Shown here: positions 34,376 through 46,103 of the stretch, in pieces
Layout of the letters: each line of letters begins with the position of its first letter
How positions within the stretch are numbered: the stretch's first letter is position 1
Assembly (NCBI GenBank): GCA_002300355.1
Contig: NSGV01000001.1
Span: 2,790,001 to 2,854,000, forward strand
Source of the DNA: Streptomyces sp. TLI_235
Lineage (GTDB): Bacteria > Actinomycetota > Actinomycetes > Streptomycetales > Streptomycetaceae
Length of the DNA stretch: 64,000 bases
Direction: 5' to 3'
Made by a program: the position numbers and the translations under genes
Notes under the pieces: model-generated
Database searches by the model: none
The model's input: only the letters and a program-made list of their open reading frames with translations
What the model was told of the DNA's origin: nothing

Positions 34376-35242
34376 TCAGTCCTCGTACGGGTAGAAGCCG
34401 CGGCCCGTCTTGCGGCCGAGGTCGCCGGCGGTGACCATGCGGGCCATGACCTCCGGGGCGGCGAACTTCTCGTCCTGGGTCTCGGCGTAGATGTTGCGGG
34501 CCGCGTTGACCAGGATGTCGACGCCGGTGAGGTCGGCGGTCTGCAGCGGGCCCATCGGGTGGCCGAAGCCGAGCCGGCAGGCGGTGTCGATGTCCTCGGC
34601 GGTGGCGACGCCCGACTCGTACAGCCGGGCGGCCTCGACGACCAGGGCGGTGATCAGTCGGGTGGTGATGAAGCCGGCGACGTCGCGGTTGACGACGACG
34701 ACCTCCTTGCCGACGCCCTCGGCGAAGGCGCGGGCCGCGGCCAGCGTGGCGTCGCTGGTCTTGTAGCCGCGCACCAGCTCGACCAGGCGCATCAGCGGCA
34801 CCGGCGAGAAGAAGTGCACGCCGACGACGCTCTCCGGGCGGGAGGTGGCGGCGGCGATCCGGGTGATCGGGATGGCCGAGGTGTTGGAGGCCAGCACGGC
34901 GCCCTCCTTGGCGATCTTGTCGAGCTCGCGGAAGACGCCCTCCTTGACGTCCAGCTGCTCGAAGACCGCCTCGACGATGATGTCGGCGTCCGCGACCGCA
35001 CCCAGGTCCGTGGTGGTGGTGATCCGGCCGAGCGCGGCCTGGGCCTCCTCGGCCGTCATCCGGCCCTTGCCCACGAACTTCTCGTACGAGGAGCGGATGC
35101 CGTCCAGCCCGCGCTGCAGTGCGGCCTCGGTGACGTCCCGCAGCACCACCGGGTGCCCGGCCTGCGCCGAGACCTGGGCGATGCCGGCCCCCATCAGGCC
35201 GGCGCCGATCACGGCGATCCGCTGGGTGGGTGCACTGCTCAT
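34376..35242 (-). CDS. 3-hydroxybutyryl-CoA dehydrogenase
   Basis: A 288-aa NAD(P)-dependent dehydrogenase of usual length. Rossmann motif GAGLMGAG at residues 13-20, catalytic histidine 143 in GVHFFSPVPLM, and FGHPMGPLQTADLTGVD in the C-terminal dimerisation domain. It interconverts acetoacetyl-CoA and 3-hydroxybutyryl-CoA, between the thiolase step and butyryl-CoA. The ATG at 35242 follows GGGAG; the longer frame to 35371 is low complexity. Monocistronic. Confidence 0.94.
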   Translation of the reverse strand: MSSAPTQRIAVIGAGLMGAGIAQVSAQAGHPVVLRDVTEAALQRGLDGIRSSYEKFVGKGRMTAEEAQAALGRITTTTDLGAVADADIIVEAVFEQLDVKEGVFRELDKIAKEGAVLASNTSAIPITRIAAATSRPESVVGVHFFSPVPLMRLVELVRGYKTSDATLAAARAFAEGVGKEVVVVNRDVAGFITTRLITALVVEAARLYESGVATAEDIDTACRLGFGHPMGPLQTADLTGVDILVNAARNIYAETQDEKFAAPEVMARMVTAGDLGRKTGRGFYPYED

Positions 35243-35433
35243 GGCTGGGTCTCCCGCGTCCTGGTACGCACCCGTCGGCGGCAGGGGCCGGAGGCGCTGG
35301 GCCGAGCGCGACCGAGGACGGGGTCTCCCCCCGGAGCCGCGCCGCTCACGGCCCGTGACTCTAATGCCCACGGGCGCCGAACGGTGAGAATGTGAGGTGT
35401 GATCTGTACCCGACGGCTGAAGGGTTTCGCGCG

Positions 35434-35748
35434 ATGACCGGGGTGCACCCGCTGCTGGGCCTGCTGATCGGGCTGGGCCTGGTCGCGGTGCTGGTCCTGC
35501 TGCTGCGATGGACGTACGGGCGGGGCCGCTCGCTGGTGGCCCGCCGGCCGCACACCGGCAACCCGGACGAGTACGGGCTGCTGGTGAGCGTCGCCGCCCC
35601 GGCCGACCCCGACGAGGCCCGGCGGATGTCGGAGCTGCTCGCCGCCGAGGGCGTGCGGCACACCCTGGTGGAGACCAGCGCCGGCCCGCGGCTCATGGTG
35701 TGGCCGGACGACTCCGCGAAGGCCAGGCAGGCGCTGGACCGCCGCTGA
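35434..35748 (+). CDS. Small single-pass membrane protein, unknown function
   Basis: A 104-aa protein with one N-terminal transmembrane helix (residues 6-25, LLGLLIGLGLVAVLVLLL), a basic patch (RWTYGRGRSLVARRP) and a compact cytosolic domain with alternating strands and helices (EYGLLVSVAA, DEARRMSELLAAEGVRHTLVE, PRLMVWPDD) resembling a DUF2007-like or ferredoxin fold. ATG at 35434 after GAAGGG. It lies between two minus-strand units. Function unknown. Confidence 0.78.
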   Translation: MTGVHPLLGLLIGLGLVAVLVLLLRWTYGRGRSLVARRPHTGNPDEYGLLVSVAAPADPDEARRMSELLAAEGVRHTLVETSAGPRLMVWPDDSAKARQALDRR

Positions 35749-35779
35749 CGTCCCGTCACCGGCCGGCCCGGGGCGCCGC

Positions 35780-36436
35780 TCAGTCGGCGGGCAGGATGCC
35801 CAGCTCCTGGGCCAGCACGGCGGCCTGCACCCGGCTGCGCAGCGCGAGCTTGGCGAGGATCCGGCTGACATGGGTCTTGGTGGTGCCCTCGGCCGTGCCG
35901 AGCCGTTCGGCGATCTGGGCGTTGGACAGCCCGGCGCCGAGGCAGGCCAGCACCTCGCGCTCGCGGCCGGTCAGCTCCGCGACGGCGGCCCTCGCCCCGG
36001 CGGTGTCCCGGCGGCCGGGCCGGGCGAAGGCGGAGATCAGCCGGCGGGTCACCGAGGGGGCGAGCATGCCGTCGCCGCGCGCGACCGTACGGATGCCGTC
36101 GATCAGGCCCTCCGCGTCCACGTCCTTGAGCAGGAAGCCGGCCGCGCCGGCCCGCAGCGCGCCGTAGACGTAGTCGTCGAGGTCGAAGGTGGTCAACACC
36201 AGGACCTGGGCCGCCTCGGCCGTGACCACCTGCCGGGTGGCCTCCACACCGTCCAGGCGGGGCATCTGAATGTCCATCAGCACCACGTCGGGGCGCAGCT
36301 CCAGGGCGAGCCGGACGGCCTCCTCGCCGTCCGCGGCCTCGCCGACCACCTCGATGTCAGGCTCGGCGCGCAGGATCATCACCAGCGCGGCCCGCACGGC
36401 CGCCTGGTCCTCCGCCACCAGTACCCGGATGGTCAT
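35780..36436 (-). CDS. NarL/FixJ family response regulator
   Basis: A 218-aa two-component regulator: receiver domain with Asp55 (VVLMDIQMP) as phosphorylation site, acidic pocket ED at 9-10 and Lys near 105 (FLLKDV), then a LuxR-type helix-turn-helix (TGREREVLACLGAGLSNAQIA). Its ATG overlaps the histidine kinase TGA (ATGA), so it is translationally coupled to the kinase upstream. Targets unknown. Confidence 0.94.
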   Translation of the reverse strand: MTIRVLVAEDQAAVRAALVMILRAEPDIEVVGEAADGEEAVRLALELRPDVVLMDIQMPRLDGVEATRQVVTAEAAQVLVLTTFDLDDYVYGALRAGAAGFLLKDVDAEGLIDGIRTVARGDGMLAPSVTRRLISAFARPGRRDTAGARAAVAELTGREREVLACLGAGLSNAQIAERLGTAEGTTKTHVSRILAKLALRSRVQAAVLAQELGILPAD

Positions 36437-37665
36437 CCGTCCGCCCCCCTCGCCTCGCGCGGCAGCACCGCCCGCACCTGCCACCGGCCGTCCAGCGGCC
36501 CCGCCTCGAAGTCCCCGCCGAGCAGTTGGGCGCGCTCCCCCATGCCGACCAGCCCGGCGCCGGCACCGTGCAGCGCCCGCCCGGCGCCCTCACGGTACGG
36601 GCTGTCCACGGCGATCACCACGTCGTCCGCCCGGTAGTCCACCCGCAGCCGGACGGTGCCGGGCGCCGCGTGCTTGACCGCGTTGGTCAGCGACTCCTGG
36701 ACGATCCGGTACGCGGCCAACTCCAGCGGGGCGGGCAGCTCGCCGGGCTCCCCCTCCTCGGCGGCCTCGAAGGCCAGGCCCGCGTCCAGGCCGGCCGCCC
36801 TGGCCCGCGCCAGCAGCGCGTCCAGTGCGGCGAGCCGCGGCGCCGCGTACGACTCATCGCCGCCCATGCCGCCCCCGCCGCCCCCGCCGCCGCCGGAGAG
36901 CGGGCCCGGCTGGGCGCCCCGGCGGAGCAGGCCGATCATGCGGCGCATCTCGGCCAGCCCCTGGACGCTGTTCTCCCGGATGACGGCCAGTGCGGCGACC
37001 ACCGGGTCCTCCGCCGGGCGGTCCTGGCGGCGGGCGGCGGACTGCGCGCCGGTCGCGTGGATGGCGATCGCCGACAGGTGGTTGGCGATCACGTCGTGCA
37101 GTTCCCGGGCCATCCGGGCGCGTTCGGCGGTGACCGCGGCCCGGCGGTCCAGCTCGGCGAGCAGGGCGGTCTGCTCGGCGCGCAGCCGCTCCGCCTCCGC
37201 CCGGTCCTGGTGGCGACGGAGCAGGTCGGCCGTCCAGACCGGAGTGAGGAAGATCAGCCCGCAGAAGCCCGTGACCAGCAGGGCGTTCGGCACCCCGGTG
37301 TACAGCAGGGTCAGGCTGGAGAGCACCAGGGTGGTGGCGCCGCCGGTCAGCTGGAGCACCTTCGCCATCCGCGGCGGGCCGTAGAGCACCGCCGCGTACA
37401 GCAGGTCGGTGTACATCACCACCGTTGCGAGCACCGACCCGGCGAAGATGCCGCCGGCGAACACCAGGCCGCCGAGCGAGGCCGTCCAGATGGTGCGGGT
37501 GCGCCGGAGGAGCTCCAGCGCGGCCATCGCGAGCAGCGGCAGGGCGGCCAGCCAGCGCGGCACGCTGTCGCTGTTGTCGTAGGCGCCGAAGGCGATCAGC
37601 ACCAGACCGCCGAGCAGCCCGGCGAGGGCGATCGCGGCGTCCTGCCGGCGCGGGGTGAGGGTCAC
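36433..37665 (-). CDS. Sensor histidine kinase, HisKA_3 type
   Basis: About 410 aa. Four to five membrane helices in residues 10-165, a coiled-coil linker, the dimerisation/phosphoacceptor helix with ARELHDVIANHLSAIAIHA (His of ELHDV), a poly-glycine run of nine residues in the linker, and a degenerate HATPase with NAVKHA and GLVGMGERA. It pairs with the NarL response regulator it overlaps. The GTG at 37665 is preferred because the first membrane helix follows directly; an ATG at 37728 is possible. No extracellular sensor domain, so it probably senses a membrane signal. Confidence 0.88.
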   Translation of the reverse strand: MTLTPRRQDAAIALAGLLGGLVLIAFGAYDNSDSVPRWLAALPLLAMAALELLRRTRTIWTASLGGLVFAGGIFAGSVLATVVMYTDLLYAAVLYGPPRMAKVLQLTGGATTLVLSSLTLLYTGVPNALLVTGFCGLIFLTPVWTADLLRRHQDRAEAERLRAEQTALLAELDRRAAVTAERARMARELHDVIANHLSAIAIHATGAQSAARRQDRPAEDPVVAALAVIRENSVQGLAEMRRMIGLLRRGAQPGPLSGGGGGGGGGMGGDESYAAPRLAALDALLARARAAGLDAGLAFEAAEEGEPGELPAPLELAAYRIVQESLTNAVKHAAPGTVRLRVDYRADDVVIAVDSPYREGAGRALHGAGAGLVGMGERAQLLGGDFEAGPLDGRWQVRAVLPREARGADG

Positions 37666-37798
37666 GGCACCATCCCACCATCCGCCGCCCGCACCCGGGC
37701 CGACCTGCGGGAGGAACCCGCCGTACATCGAAGGTCTCACCCGGGTTCGCCCGCGGCGACGACGCGCGGGCGGGGCGCTCAGGGGCAGCCTGGGCGGC

Positions 37799-38353
37799 AT
37801 GGTTTCCCTGATCGTCGCCGGCGAGGTCGGCTTCTGGGTGGTGCTCGCGGCCGGCCTCGGCCTCCGGTACGGGCTGCGGCTGCGCCGGGTCGGCGCAGCC
37901 CTGCTGGTGCTGCTGCCGGTGGTCGACCTGGTGATCCTCGCCGCGACCGTGGCGGACCTGCGGGGCGGCGCGGTGGCGGACTGGACGCACGGCCTGGCCG
38001 CGAGCTACGTCGGCTTCTCGGTGGCGTACGGCCACTACCTGGTGCGGTGGGCGGACGGCCACGCCGCCCACCGGCTGGCCGGCGGGCCGAAGCCGGCCGG
38101 GCCACCGAAGTACGGCGCGGCCAGGGCCGCGCACGAGTGGCGGATGTTCGCCCGCACGCTGGTGGCCTCGGCGCTGACCGTCGCGCTGATCGCGGCCGTC
38201 CAGTGGCTGGTCGGCGACGGCGCGCGCACCGCGGGCCTGGACTCCTGGTACCCGCGGATGGCCCTGGTGGCCGGGATCAACCTGGCGGTCGCCGCGAGCT
38301 ACACCGTCTTCCCGAAGCGCGAGCCGCAGGCAACGCCGGACCGCCGCCCCTGA
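37799..38353 (+). CDS. Conserved integral membrane protein
   Basis: A 184-aa protein with four hydrophobic helices (near residues 3-22, 32-52, 62-82 and 120-140) plus one near the C terminus, and conserved YGHYLVRWADGHAAHR and HEWRMFARTL segments between them. No recognised domain. Divergent from the two-component kinase gene, with which it shares a 130-bp promoter region and may be co-regulated (inference). ATG at 37799. Ends 7 bp from the convergent pduO stop with no terminator between. Confidence 0.78.
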   Translation: MVSLIVAGEVGFWVVLAAGLGLRYGLRLRRVGAALLVLLPVVDLVILAATVADLRGGAVADWTHGLAASYVGFSVAYGHYLVRWADGHAAHRLAGGPKPAGPPKYGAARAAHEWRMFARTLVASALTVALIAAVQWLVGDGARTAGLDSWYPRMALVAGINLAVAASYTVFPKREPQATPDRRP

Positions 38354-38360
38354 AGCCCTC

Positions 38361-38933
38361 TCAGCGGTTCTCGCCCGGCACCCACAGGACGTCGCCGACC
38401 TCCTTGTTGGCCGCGCGGGCCAGGATGAACAGCAGGTCGGACAGCCGGTTGAGGTACTTCGCGGTGAGCGGGTTCACGGTGTCCCCGTGCACCTCGATCG
38501 CGGCCCAGGTGGAACGCTCGGCGCGCCGCACCACGGTGCAGGCCAGGTGCAGGTGCGCGGCCCCGGCGGTGCCCCCGGGCAGGATGAAGCTGCGGAGCTT
38601 CTCCAGCCCCGCCAGGTAGTGGTCGCAGTCGGCTTCCAGCTTGTCGATGTACCCCTGCTCGACCCGCAGCGGCGGGTACTCGGGGTTCTCCGCGACGGGC
38701 GTGGCGAGGTCGGCGCCGACGTCGAAGAGGTCGTTCTGGATCCGGGTCAGCACCGCGGAGACGTCGGCCGGCAGGCTGCCGGCGGCGATGGCCACACCGA
38801 TCGCGGCGTTGGCCTCGTTGGTGTCCGCGTACGCGATCAGCCGCGGGTCGGTCTTGGTGGTGCGGCTCATGTCGCCGAGGGCGGTCGTGCCGTCGTCGCC
38901 GGTGCGGGTGTAGATGCGCGTCAGGTTCACCAT
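38361..38933 (-). CDS. Cob(I)yrinic acid a,c-diamide adenosyltransferase, PduO type
   Basis: A 190-aa ATP:cob(I)alamin adenosyltransferase of the PduO family: N-terminal ATP loop IYTRTGDDGTTALGD, cobalamin-side helix VRRAERSTW and C-terminal LNRLSDLLFILAR. It makes adenosylcobalamin, the cofactor needed by isobutyryl-CoA mutase encoded 33 kb away. The ATG at 38933 lacks a Shine-Dalgarno sequence; TAGGCT ends 6 nt before it, indicating a leaderless transcript. Confidence 0.93.
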   Translation of the reverse strand: MVNLTRIYTRTGDDGTTALGDMSRTTKTDPRLIAYADTNEANAAIGVAIAAGSLPADVSAVLTRIQNDLFDVGADLATPVAENPEYPPLRVEQGYIDKLEADCDHYLAGLEKLRSFILPGGTAGAAHLHLACTVVRRAERSTWAAIEVHGDTVNPLTAKYLNRLSDLLFILARAANKEVGDVLWVPGENR

Positions 38934-38939
38934 GGCGGC

Positions 38940-38975
38940 AGCCTAGCGCCGCCGGGAGGCGCATGTTAGGGGATG
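38940..38975 (-). promoter_or_regulatory. Candidate leaderless promoter of pduO
   Basis: On the minus strand CTAACA, an 18-bp spacer and TAGGCT (38945-38940) precede the ATG by 6 nt. The -35 region contains two TAACAT copies separated by CCCCT. Confidence 0.55.
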
Positions 38976-39034
38976 TTAACCGGGTCACGCGAGGTCGTGC
39001 GGCGTTGACCCTCCCCCACCCCCCAGGTCCGTCG

Positions 39035-39535
39035 CTACGCGACGTTGACCCTCTGCCCGGGCGGGGCGGCCTCCAGCCAGGCGAGGAAACCGGTCAGGGC
39101 GTCCTCGCTCATGGCGAGCTCCAGCGGGGAGCCTTCGTGCAGACACCGCAGCACCACCGAGCCGGAGAGCAGGGCGAGCTCCTCCTGACCCTCCGGATAG
39201 CGCCGGCCGAGCACCTCGATCTCGGTGCGCGGCAGGACGCGGCGCGGCCGCGGCGCGTACGAGAAGACCCGGAACCACTCGATGGAGTCGCCGCTGTACC
39301 TCCCGATACCGAAAACCCACCCCTTGCCGTCGGTCGGGGCGACCGGGGCCGGGGTGGGCTGTCCGTTCTCGTCGAGGTCGGGCTGCGTCGACGCGTCGGA
39401 GGGCATTTTGAGTCGGAGACTGCAGTCGAACGTGCCGCCTACTCGCTGGATGACGCGGCGGCGTACCGCGAACGCCATCAGTCCGACCACGGCGGCGGCG
39501 ACGATTGCCGCGCACACCACAAGGGCGAGGACCAT
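39035..39535 (-). CDS. DUF2550 family membrane-anchored protein
   Basis: A 166-aa protein with an N-terminal membrane helix (residues 2-22) and a soluble domain containing GGTFDCSLRLK, GKGWVFGIGRYSGDSIEWFRVFSYAPRPRR and a C-terminal EDALTGFLAWLEAAPPG. Position immediately downstream of atpC is conserved in actinobacteria. Function unknown. The ATG at 39535 has GAGGAGG at a 9-nt spacing and is preferred over the GTG two codons upstream. Confidence 0.87.
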   Translation of the reverse strand: MVLALVVCAAIVAAAVVGLMAFAVRRRVIQRVGGTFDCSLRLKMPSDASTQPDLDENGQPTPAPVAPTDGKGWVFGIGRYSGDSIEWFRVFSYAPRPRRVLPRTEIEVLGRRYPEGQEELALLSGSVVLRCLHEGSPLELAMSEDALTGFLAWLEAAPPGQRVNVA

Positions 39536-39613
39536 GCTCACCGACCTCCTCGCTCCTGCGTTCCCCGTGACGACCGTGTCACCGGCCGCCCTGTCCTACC
39601 AACTGATACGACA

Positions 39614-39645
39614 GTCCCGGGGTCACGCTTCCGCGTCCCCGGGAC
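39614..39645 (-). terminator. Terminator of the atp operon
   Basis: GTCCCGGGG (39614-39622) and CCCCGGGAC (39637-39645) plus an inner ACGC/GCGT stem, 30-60 nt after the atpC stop. Confidence 0.82.
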
Positions 39646-39677
39646 CGTCGGTCGACCCCGCGATCAGGGTCTGGTGC

Positions 39678-40061
39678 TCAGGCGTGGGCCTTGATGCCGC
39701 GCGCCGCCACCAGGCGGACCTCGGCGCGGCGCTCGGCGTGCGCGTCCAGCTCCGACTGGGCGCTCTCCAGCGCGCGCTCGGCACGGGCGATGTCGATCTC
39801 GTCCGCCAGCTCGGCCACCTCGGCGAGGATGGAGAGCTTGTTGTCGGCGAAGGAGATGAAGCCGCCGTGCACGGCGGCGAGGACCGTCCCGCCGTCGGTG
39901 GTGCGGATGGTGACCGGACCGCTCTCCAGCACGCTCAGCACCGGGGTGTGACCGGGCATGATGCCGGTGTCACCGGAGGCCGTACGGGCGACAACGATGG
40001 TGGCCGCACCGGACCACACCTTGCGGTCGGCTGCGACCAGCTCGACGTGCAGCTCAGCCAA
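39678..40061 (-). CDS. atpC: F1Fo ATP synthase subunit epsilon
   Basis: A 127-aa epsilon subunit: N-terminal beta-sandwich (residues 1-85, with MPGHTPVLSVLESGPV and VHGGFISFADN) and a short C-terminal helical hairpin. It regulates catalysis and couples gamma to the c-ring. It begins with a rare TTG codon at 40061, supported by AGGAG 6 nt upstream and by family length. Last gene of the atp operon. Confidence 0.95.
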   Translation of the reverse strand: MAELHVELVAADRKVWSGAATIVVARTASGDTGIMPGHTPVLSVLESGPVTIRTTDGGTVLAAVHGGFISFADNKLSILAEVAELADEIDIARAERALESAQSELDAHAERRAEVRLVAARGIKAHA

Positions 40062-40181
40062 CGTGGGCTCCTAGGCTCTTGAAACCGCCGATTACTCGAT
40101 GGTTTCGGTAAGAATAACGGGCCCGCACCCCTGTCATGAAACCAGGGACACGGAGATGACCGGGATCACAGCCGCTGTGCG

Positions 40182-40224
40182 CCGTGAGGGGTGGCCCCCG
40201 GAAGACGGGGACCACCCCTCACGG
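40182..40224 (-). other. Stem-loop between atpD and atpC
   Basis: A 13-bp perfect stem (40182-40194 with 40212-40224), with further pairing inside, sits 26 nt past the atpD stop and 120 nt before atpC. It may be a partial terminator or mRNA stabiliser lowering epsilon or protecting the upstream message. Confidence 0.65.
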
Positions 40225-40249
40225 TCACTCGGCCGTCACGTCGGCCTGA

Positions 40250-42621
<2,372 letters not shown>

Positions 42622-42653
42622 GGGTCGTTACGTCCTTTCCCTCGTTACCGGAC

Positions 42654-44228
42654 TCAGGCCCGCTCGGACAGGAGCTTGCCGTCAGCCGTGGTGAAGCCCT
42701 GCTTGAAGCCCTCGATCGCGCTGGTCAGAGCGTCGATCGTGCCGTCCTCGAGCTTCGAGGTCTCGACGATGCCGGCGAGGATGCCCTTGTGCTCCAAGCG
42801 CAGGTGGTCCAGGAACTCGCGCTCGAAGCGGCGGATCTCGGCGACCGGGACATCGTCCAGCTTGCCGGTGGTGCCGGCCCAGATGGAGACGACCTGCTCC
42901 TCGACCGGGAACGGCTGGTACTGGCCCTGCTTCAGCAGCTCGACCATGCGCGCACCGCGCTCCAGCTGGGCCTTGGAGGCCGGGTCCAGGTCGGAACCGA
43001 AGGCGGCGAACGCCTCCAGCTCGCGGTACTGGGCCAGGTCCAGGCGCAGGCGGCCGGCGACCGACTTCATGGCCTTGATCTGGGCGGAGCCACCGACGCG
43101 GGAGACCGAGATACCGACGTTCACGGCCGGGCGGATGCCGGCGTTGAACAGGTCGGACTCCAGGAAGCACTGGCCGTCGGTGATGGAGATGACGTTGGTC
43201 GGGATGTACGCCGAGACGTCGTTGGCTTTGGTCTCGATGATTGGCAGACCGGTCATCGAGCCGGCGCCCAGCTCGTCGGAGAGCTTGGCGCAGCGCTCCA
43301 GCAGGCGGGAGTGCAGGTAGAAGACGTCACCCGGGTACGCCTCGCGGCCCGGCGGGCGGCGCAGCAGCAGGGAGACGGAGCGGTAGGCCTCGGCCTGCTT
43401 CGACAGGTCGTCGAAGATGATCAGGACGTGCTTGCCGTCGTACATCCACTCCTGGCCGATGGCGGAGCCGGTGTACGGGGCCAGGTACTTGAAGCCGGCC
43501 GGGTCGGACGCGGGAGCGGCCACGATGGTGGTGTACTCCAGCGCGCCGGCCTCCTCCAGGGCGCCGCGGACGGACGCGATGGTGGAGCCCTTCTGGCCGA
43601 TGGCGACGTAGATGCAGCGGACCTGCTTCTTCGGGTCGCCGGAGCGCCAGTTGTCACGCTGGTTGATGATCGTGTCGATCGCGACCGCGGTCTTGCCGGT
43701 CTGGCGGTCGCCGATGATCAGCTGGCGCTGGCCGCGGCCGATCGGGGTCATCGCGTCGATGGCCTTGATGCCGGTCTGCATCGGCTCGTGGACCGACTTG
43801 CGGACCATGACGCCGGGGGCCTGCAGCTCCAGGGCGCGGCGGCCGGTGGAGGCGATCTCGCCCAGGCCGTCGATCGGGTTGCCCAGCGGGTCCACGACAC
43901 GGCCGAGGTAGCCCTCGCCGACCGGTACGGAGAGGACCTCGCCGGTGCGCTGCACCGTCTGGCCCTCCTCGATGCCCGAGAACTCACCGAGGATGACGAC
44001 ACCGATCTCGCGGGTGTCGAGGTTCAGCGCGAGGCCGAGGGTGCCGTCCTCGAACTTCAGCAGCTCGTTGGCCATGACCGAGGGAAGACCCTCGACCTTG
44101 GCGATACCGTCCATGGCCTCGGTGACCGTGCCGACCTCTTCACGCGAGGCGGCGTCCGGCTGGTACGACTGGACAAAGTCGGCCAGCGCGTCCCGGATCT
44201 CCTCCGGACGGATCGTAAGCTCCGCCAT
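42654..44228 (-). CDS. atpA: F1Fo ATP synthase subunit alpha
   Basis: A 524-aa non-catalytic nucleotide-binding subunit with [15 protein letters not shown] (P-loop), [10 protein letters not shown] and the visual arginine region [17 protein letters not shown] at 44228, after GGGAAG. Located between atpH and atpG, as in other bacteria. Confidence 0.98.
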   Translation of the reverse strand: MAELTIRPEEIRDALADFVQSYQPDAASREEVGTVTEAMDGIAKVEGLPSVMANELLKFEDGTLGLALNLDTREIGVVILGEFSGIEEGQTVQRTGEVLSVPVGEGYLGRVVDPLGNPIDGLGEIASTGRRALELQAPGVMVRKSVHEPMQTGIKAIDAMTPIGRGQRQLIIGDRQTGKTAVAIDTIINQRDNWRSGDPKKQVRCIYVAIGQKGSTIASVRGALEEAGALEYTTIVAAPASDPAGFKYLAPYTGSAIGQEWMYDGKHVLIIFDDLSKQAEAYRSVSLLLRRPPGREAYPGDVFYLHSRLLERCAKLSDELGAGSMTGLPIIETKANDVSAYIPTNVISITDGQCFLESDLFNAGIRPAVNVGISVSRVGGSAQIKAMKSVAGRLRLDLAQYRELEAFAAFGSDLDPASKAQLERGARMVELLKQGQYQPFPVEEQVVSIWAGTTGKLDDVPVAEIRRFEREFLDHLRLEHKGILAGIVETSKLEDGTIDALTSAIEGFKQGFTTADGKLLSERA

Positions 44229-44386
44229 CAGGCTTCCCTGCTCTCCTAGTTTGCGATCCTCGGCCCGCCATTGAGGGCCGCAAGTGCTCGACTCTCGGCC
44301 GGGTCGGGTGAACCGGCCGTACGTTTTGCCGGTCCACTCGGTGTGAACCGACGCCCGACCGAGGGTCGGATGATGCTCTTCTTCGG

Positions 44387-45202
44387 TCAGCCTTCGAGGC
44401 CCTGGCGAGCGGCTTCGAGCCGGCTCGCGACCGTGCCGTCGATGACCTCGTCGCCGATCTGCACCTTCACGCCGCCGGCGACCTCGGGGTCGACGTCGAT
44501 GTTCAGGTGGACCTGCTTGCCGTACAGGCCGGCCAGGGCCGCGGCGAGCCGCTCCTTCTGCCGGTCCGACAGCGGCACGGCGCTGGTGACCAGGGCCACC
44601 ACGCGGCCGCGACGGGCGGCGGCGAGCTTGGAGTAGGACTCGAGGCCCTGCTCCAGGCTACGGCCACGCGGGGCGGTGACCAGGGAGACGACCAGGCGGA
44701 CGGTGCCCGGGTTGGCGCGGCCACCGAGCAGCTTCTTGACCAGGGCCGCCTTGGCGGCGGCGTCGGCCTTCGGCTCGGTCAGCGCGGCGCGCAGCTCGTG
44801 CGAGCCCGCGACGACCCGGCCGAACCGGAACAGCTCGTCCTCGACGTCGTCCAGCGCGCCGGTCTTGTCGGCGGCGATGACCTCGGCGTACGCCGAGAGG
44901 TCCTCCACCGCGTCGACCAGGTCGCGCGCGGCGGACCAGCGGGACCGGACGAGACCGGAGACCAGGTCGACGGTCTCACCGGAGACCTGGCCCGCCAGCA
45001 GCGTGCCCACGAACCGGGCCTTGTCCTGGCCCGACCGCGAGGGGTCGGTCAGCACGCGGCGCAGCGAGACCTCACGGTCCAGCAGGGCCGTGACGGCGGT
45101 GAGCTCCTCGGCGAGCTTGGCCGTGTCCACCGAGGTGTTGTCGGTCAGGCTCTCGAGGTTCTCCCGGCCGGCGGCCAGGGCCTCGCGGCTGGCGCCGATC
45201 AC
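44387..45202 (-). CDS. atpH: F1Fo ATP synthase subunit delta
   Basis: A 271-aa delta subunit, longer than the about 180 aa of proteobacteria but the normal actinobacterial length owing to an N-terminal extension. The C terminus ends with [25 protein letters not shown], typical of delta. GTG at 45202 overlaps the atpF stop (GTGA). It links the peripheral stalk to alpha. Confidence 0.96.
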   Translation of the reverse strand: MIGASREALAAGRENLESLTDNTSVDTAKLAEELTAVTALLDREVSLRRVLTDPSRSGQDKARFVGTLLAGQVSGETVDLVSGLVRSRWSAARDLVDAVEDLSAYAEVIAADKTGALDDVEDELFRFGRVVAGSHELRAALTEPKADAAAKAALVKKLLGGRANPGTVRLVVSLVTAPRGRSLEQGLESYSKLAAARRGRVVALVTSAVPLSDRQKERLAAALAGLYGKQVHLNIDVDPEVAGGVKVQIGDEVIDGTVASRLEAARQGLEG

Positions 45203-45753
45203 TTGGCACCCGCCGAGCTGGCGGCCTTGGCCTCGAGCTCGTCGAGGAAGCGGTCGATCACGCCGCTCTGCCGCGCGTGGTCCTCGAGGGACTCACCCAC
45301 GATGCGGGAGGCCAGCTGGGAGGCCAGCGAGCCCACGTCCTGGCGCAGGGCGGTGGTCGCCTGCTTCTTGTCGGCCTCGATCTGGGCGTGACCGGCGGCG
45401 ACGATGGCCTCGCGCTGACGCTGGCCCTCCTCGCGCATCTCGGCGACCAGGGCAGCGCCCTGCTCACGGGCATGCTCGGTGATCCGAGCGGCCTCGTGGC
45501 GCGCCTCGGCGAGCTCGGCGCGGTACTGCTCCAGCAGGACCTGGGCCTCGGCCTGAGCAGCCTCCGCACGCTCCATGCCGCCCTCGATGGCGTCACGACG
45601 CTCCTGCAGCACCTTCTCGATGCTGGGGAGCAGCTTCTTGCCGAGGAAGCCGAAGACGATGAAGAAGCAGAGCAGGCCGATGATGACCTCGGGCCATGCA
45701 GGGAGGAGCGGGTTCATCTGCTCCTCTGCTGCAAGGGTGACCACGCGGTTCAT
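45199..45753 (-). CDS. atpF: F1Fo ATP synthase subunit b
   Basis: A 184-aa peripheral stalk subunit with one N-terminal transmembrane helix (near residues 22-42), then a long amphipathic coiled coil with GGMERAEAAQAEAQVLLEQYRAEL. ATG at 45753 after GAAAGG. Overlaps atpH by 4 nt. Confidence 0.97.
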   Translation of the reverse strand: MNRVVTLAAEEQMNPLLPAWPEVIIGLLCFFIVFGFLGKKLLPSIEKVLQERRDAIEGGMERAEAAQAEAQVLLEQYRAELAEARHEAARITEHAREQGAALVAEMREEGQRQREAIVAAGHAQIEADKKQATTALRQDVGSLASQLASRIVGESLEDHARQSGVIDRFLDELEAKAASSAGAK

Positions 45754-45794
45754 ATCTGAACCTTTCGTCGAAAAGGGCTACCGGTGTGCCGGAA

Positions 45795-46103
<309 letters not shown>

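Noticed and set aside
35239..35871. 210-aa minus-strand frame between the dehydrogenase and response regulator
   Set aside because: It covers the small membrane protein gene on the other strand and has low-complexity Arg/Gln sequence.
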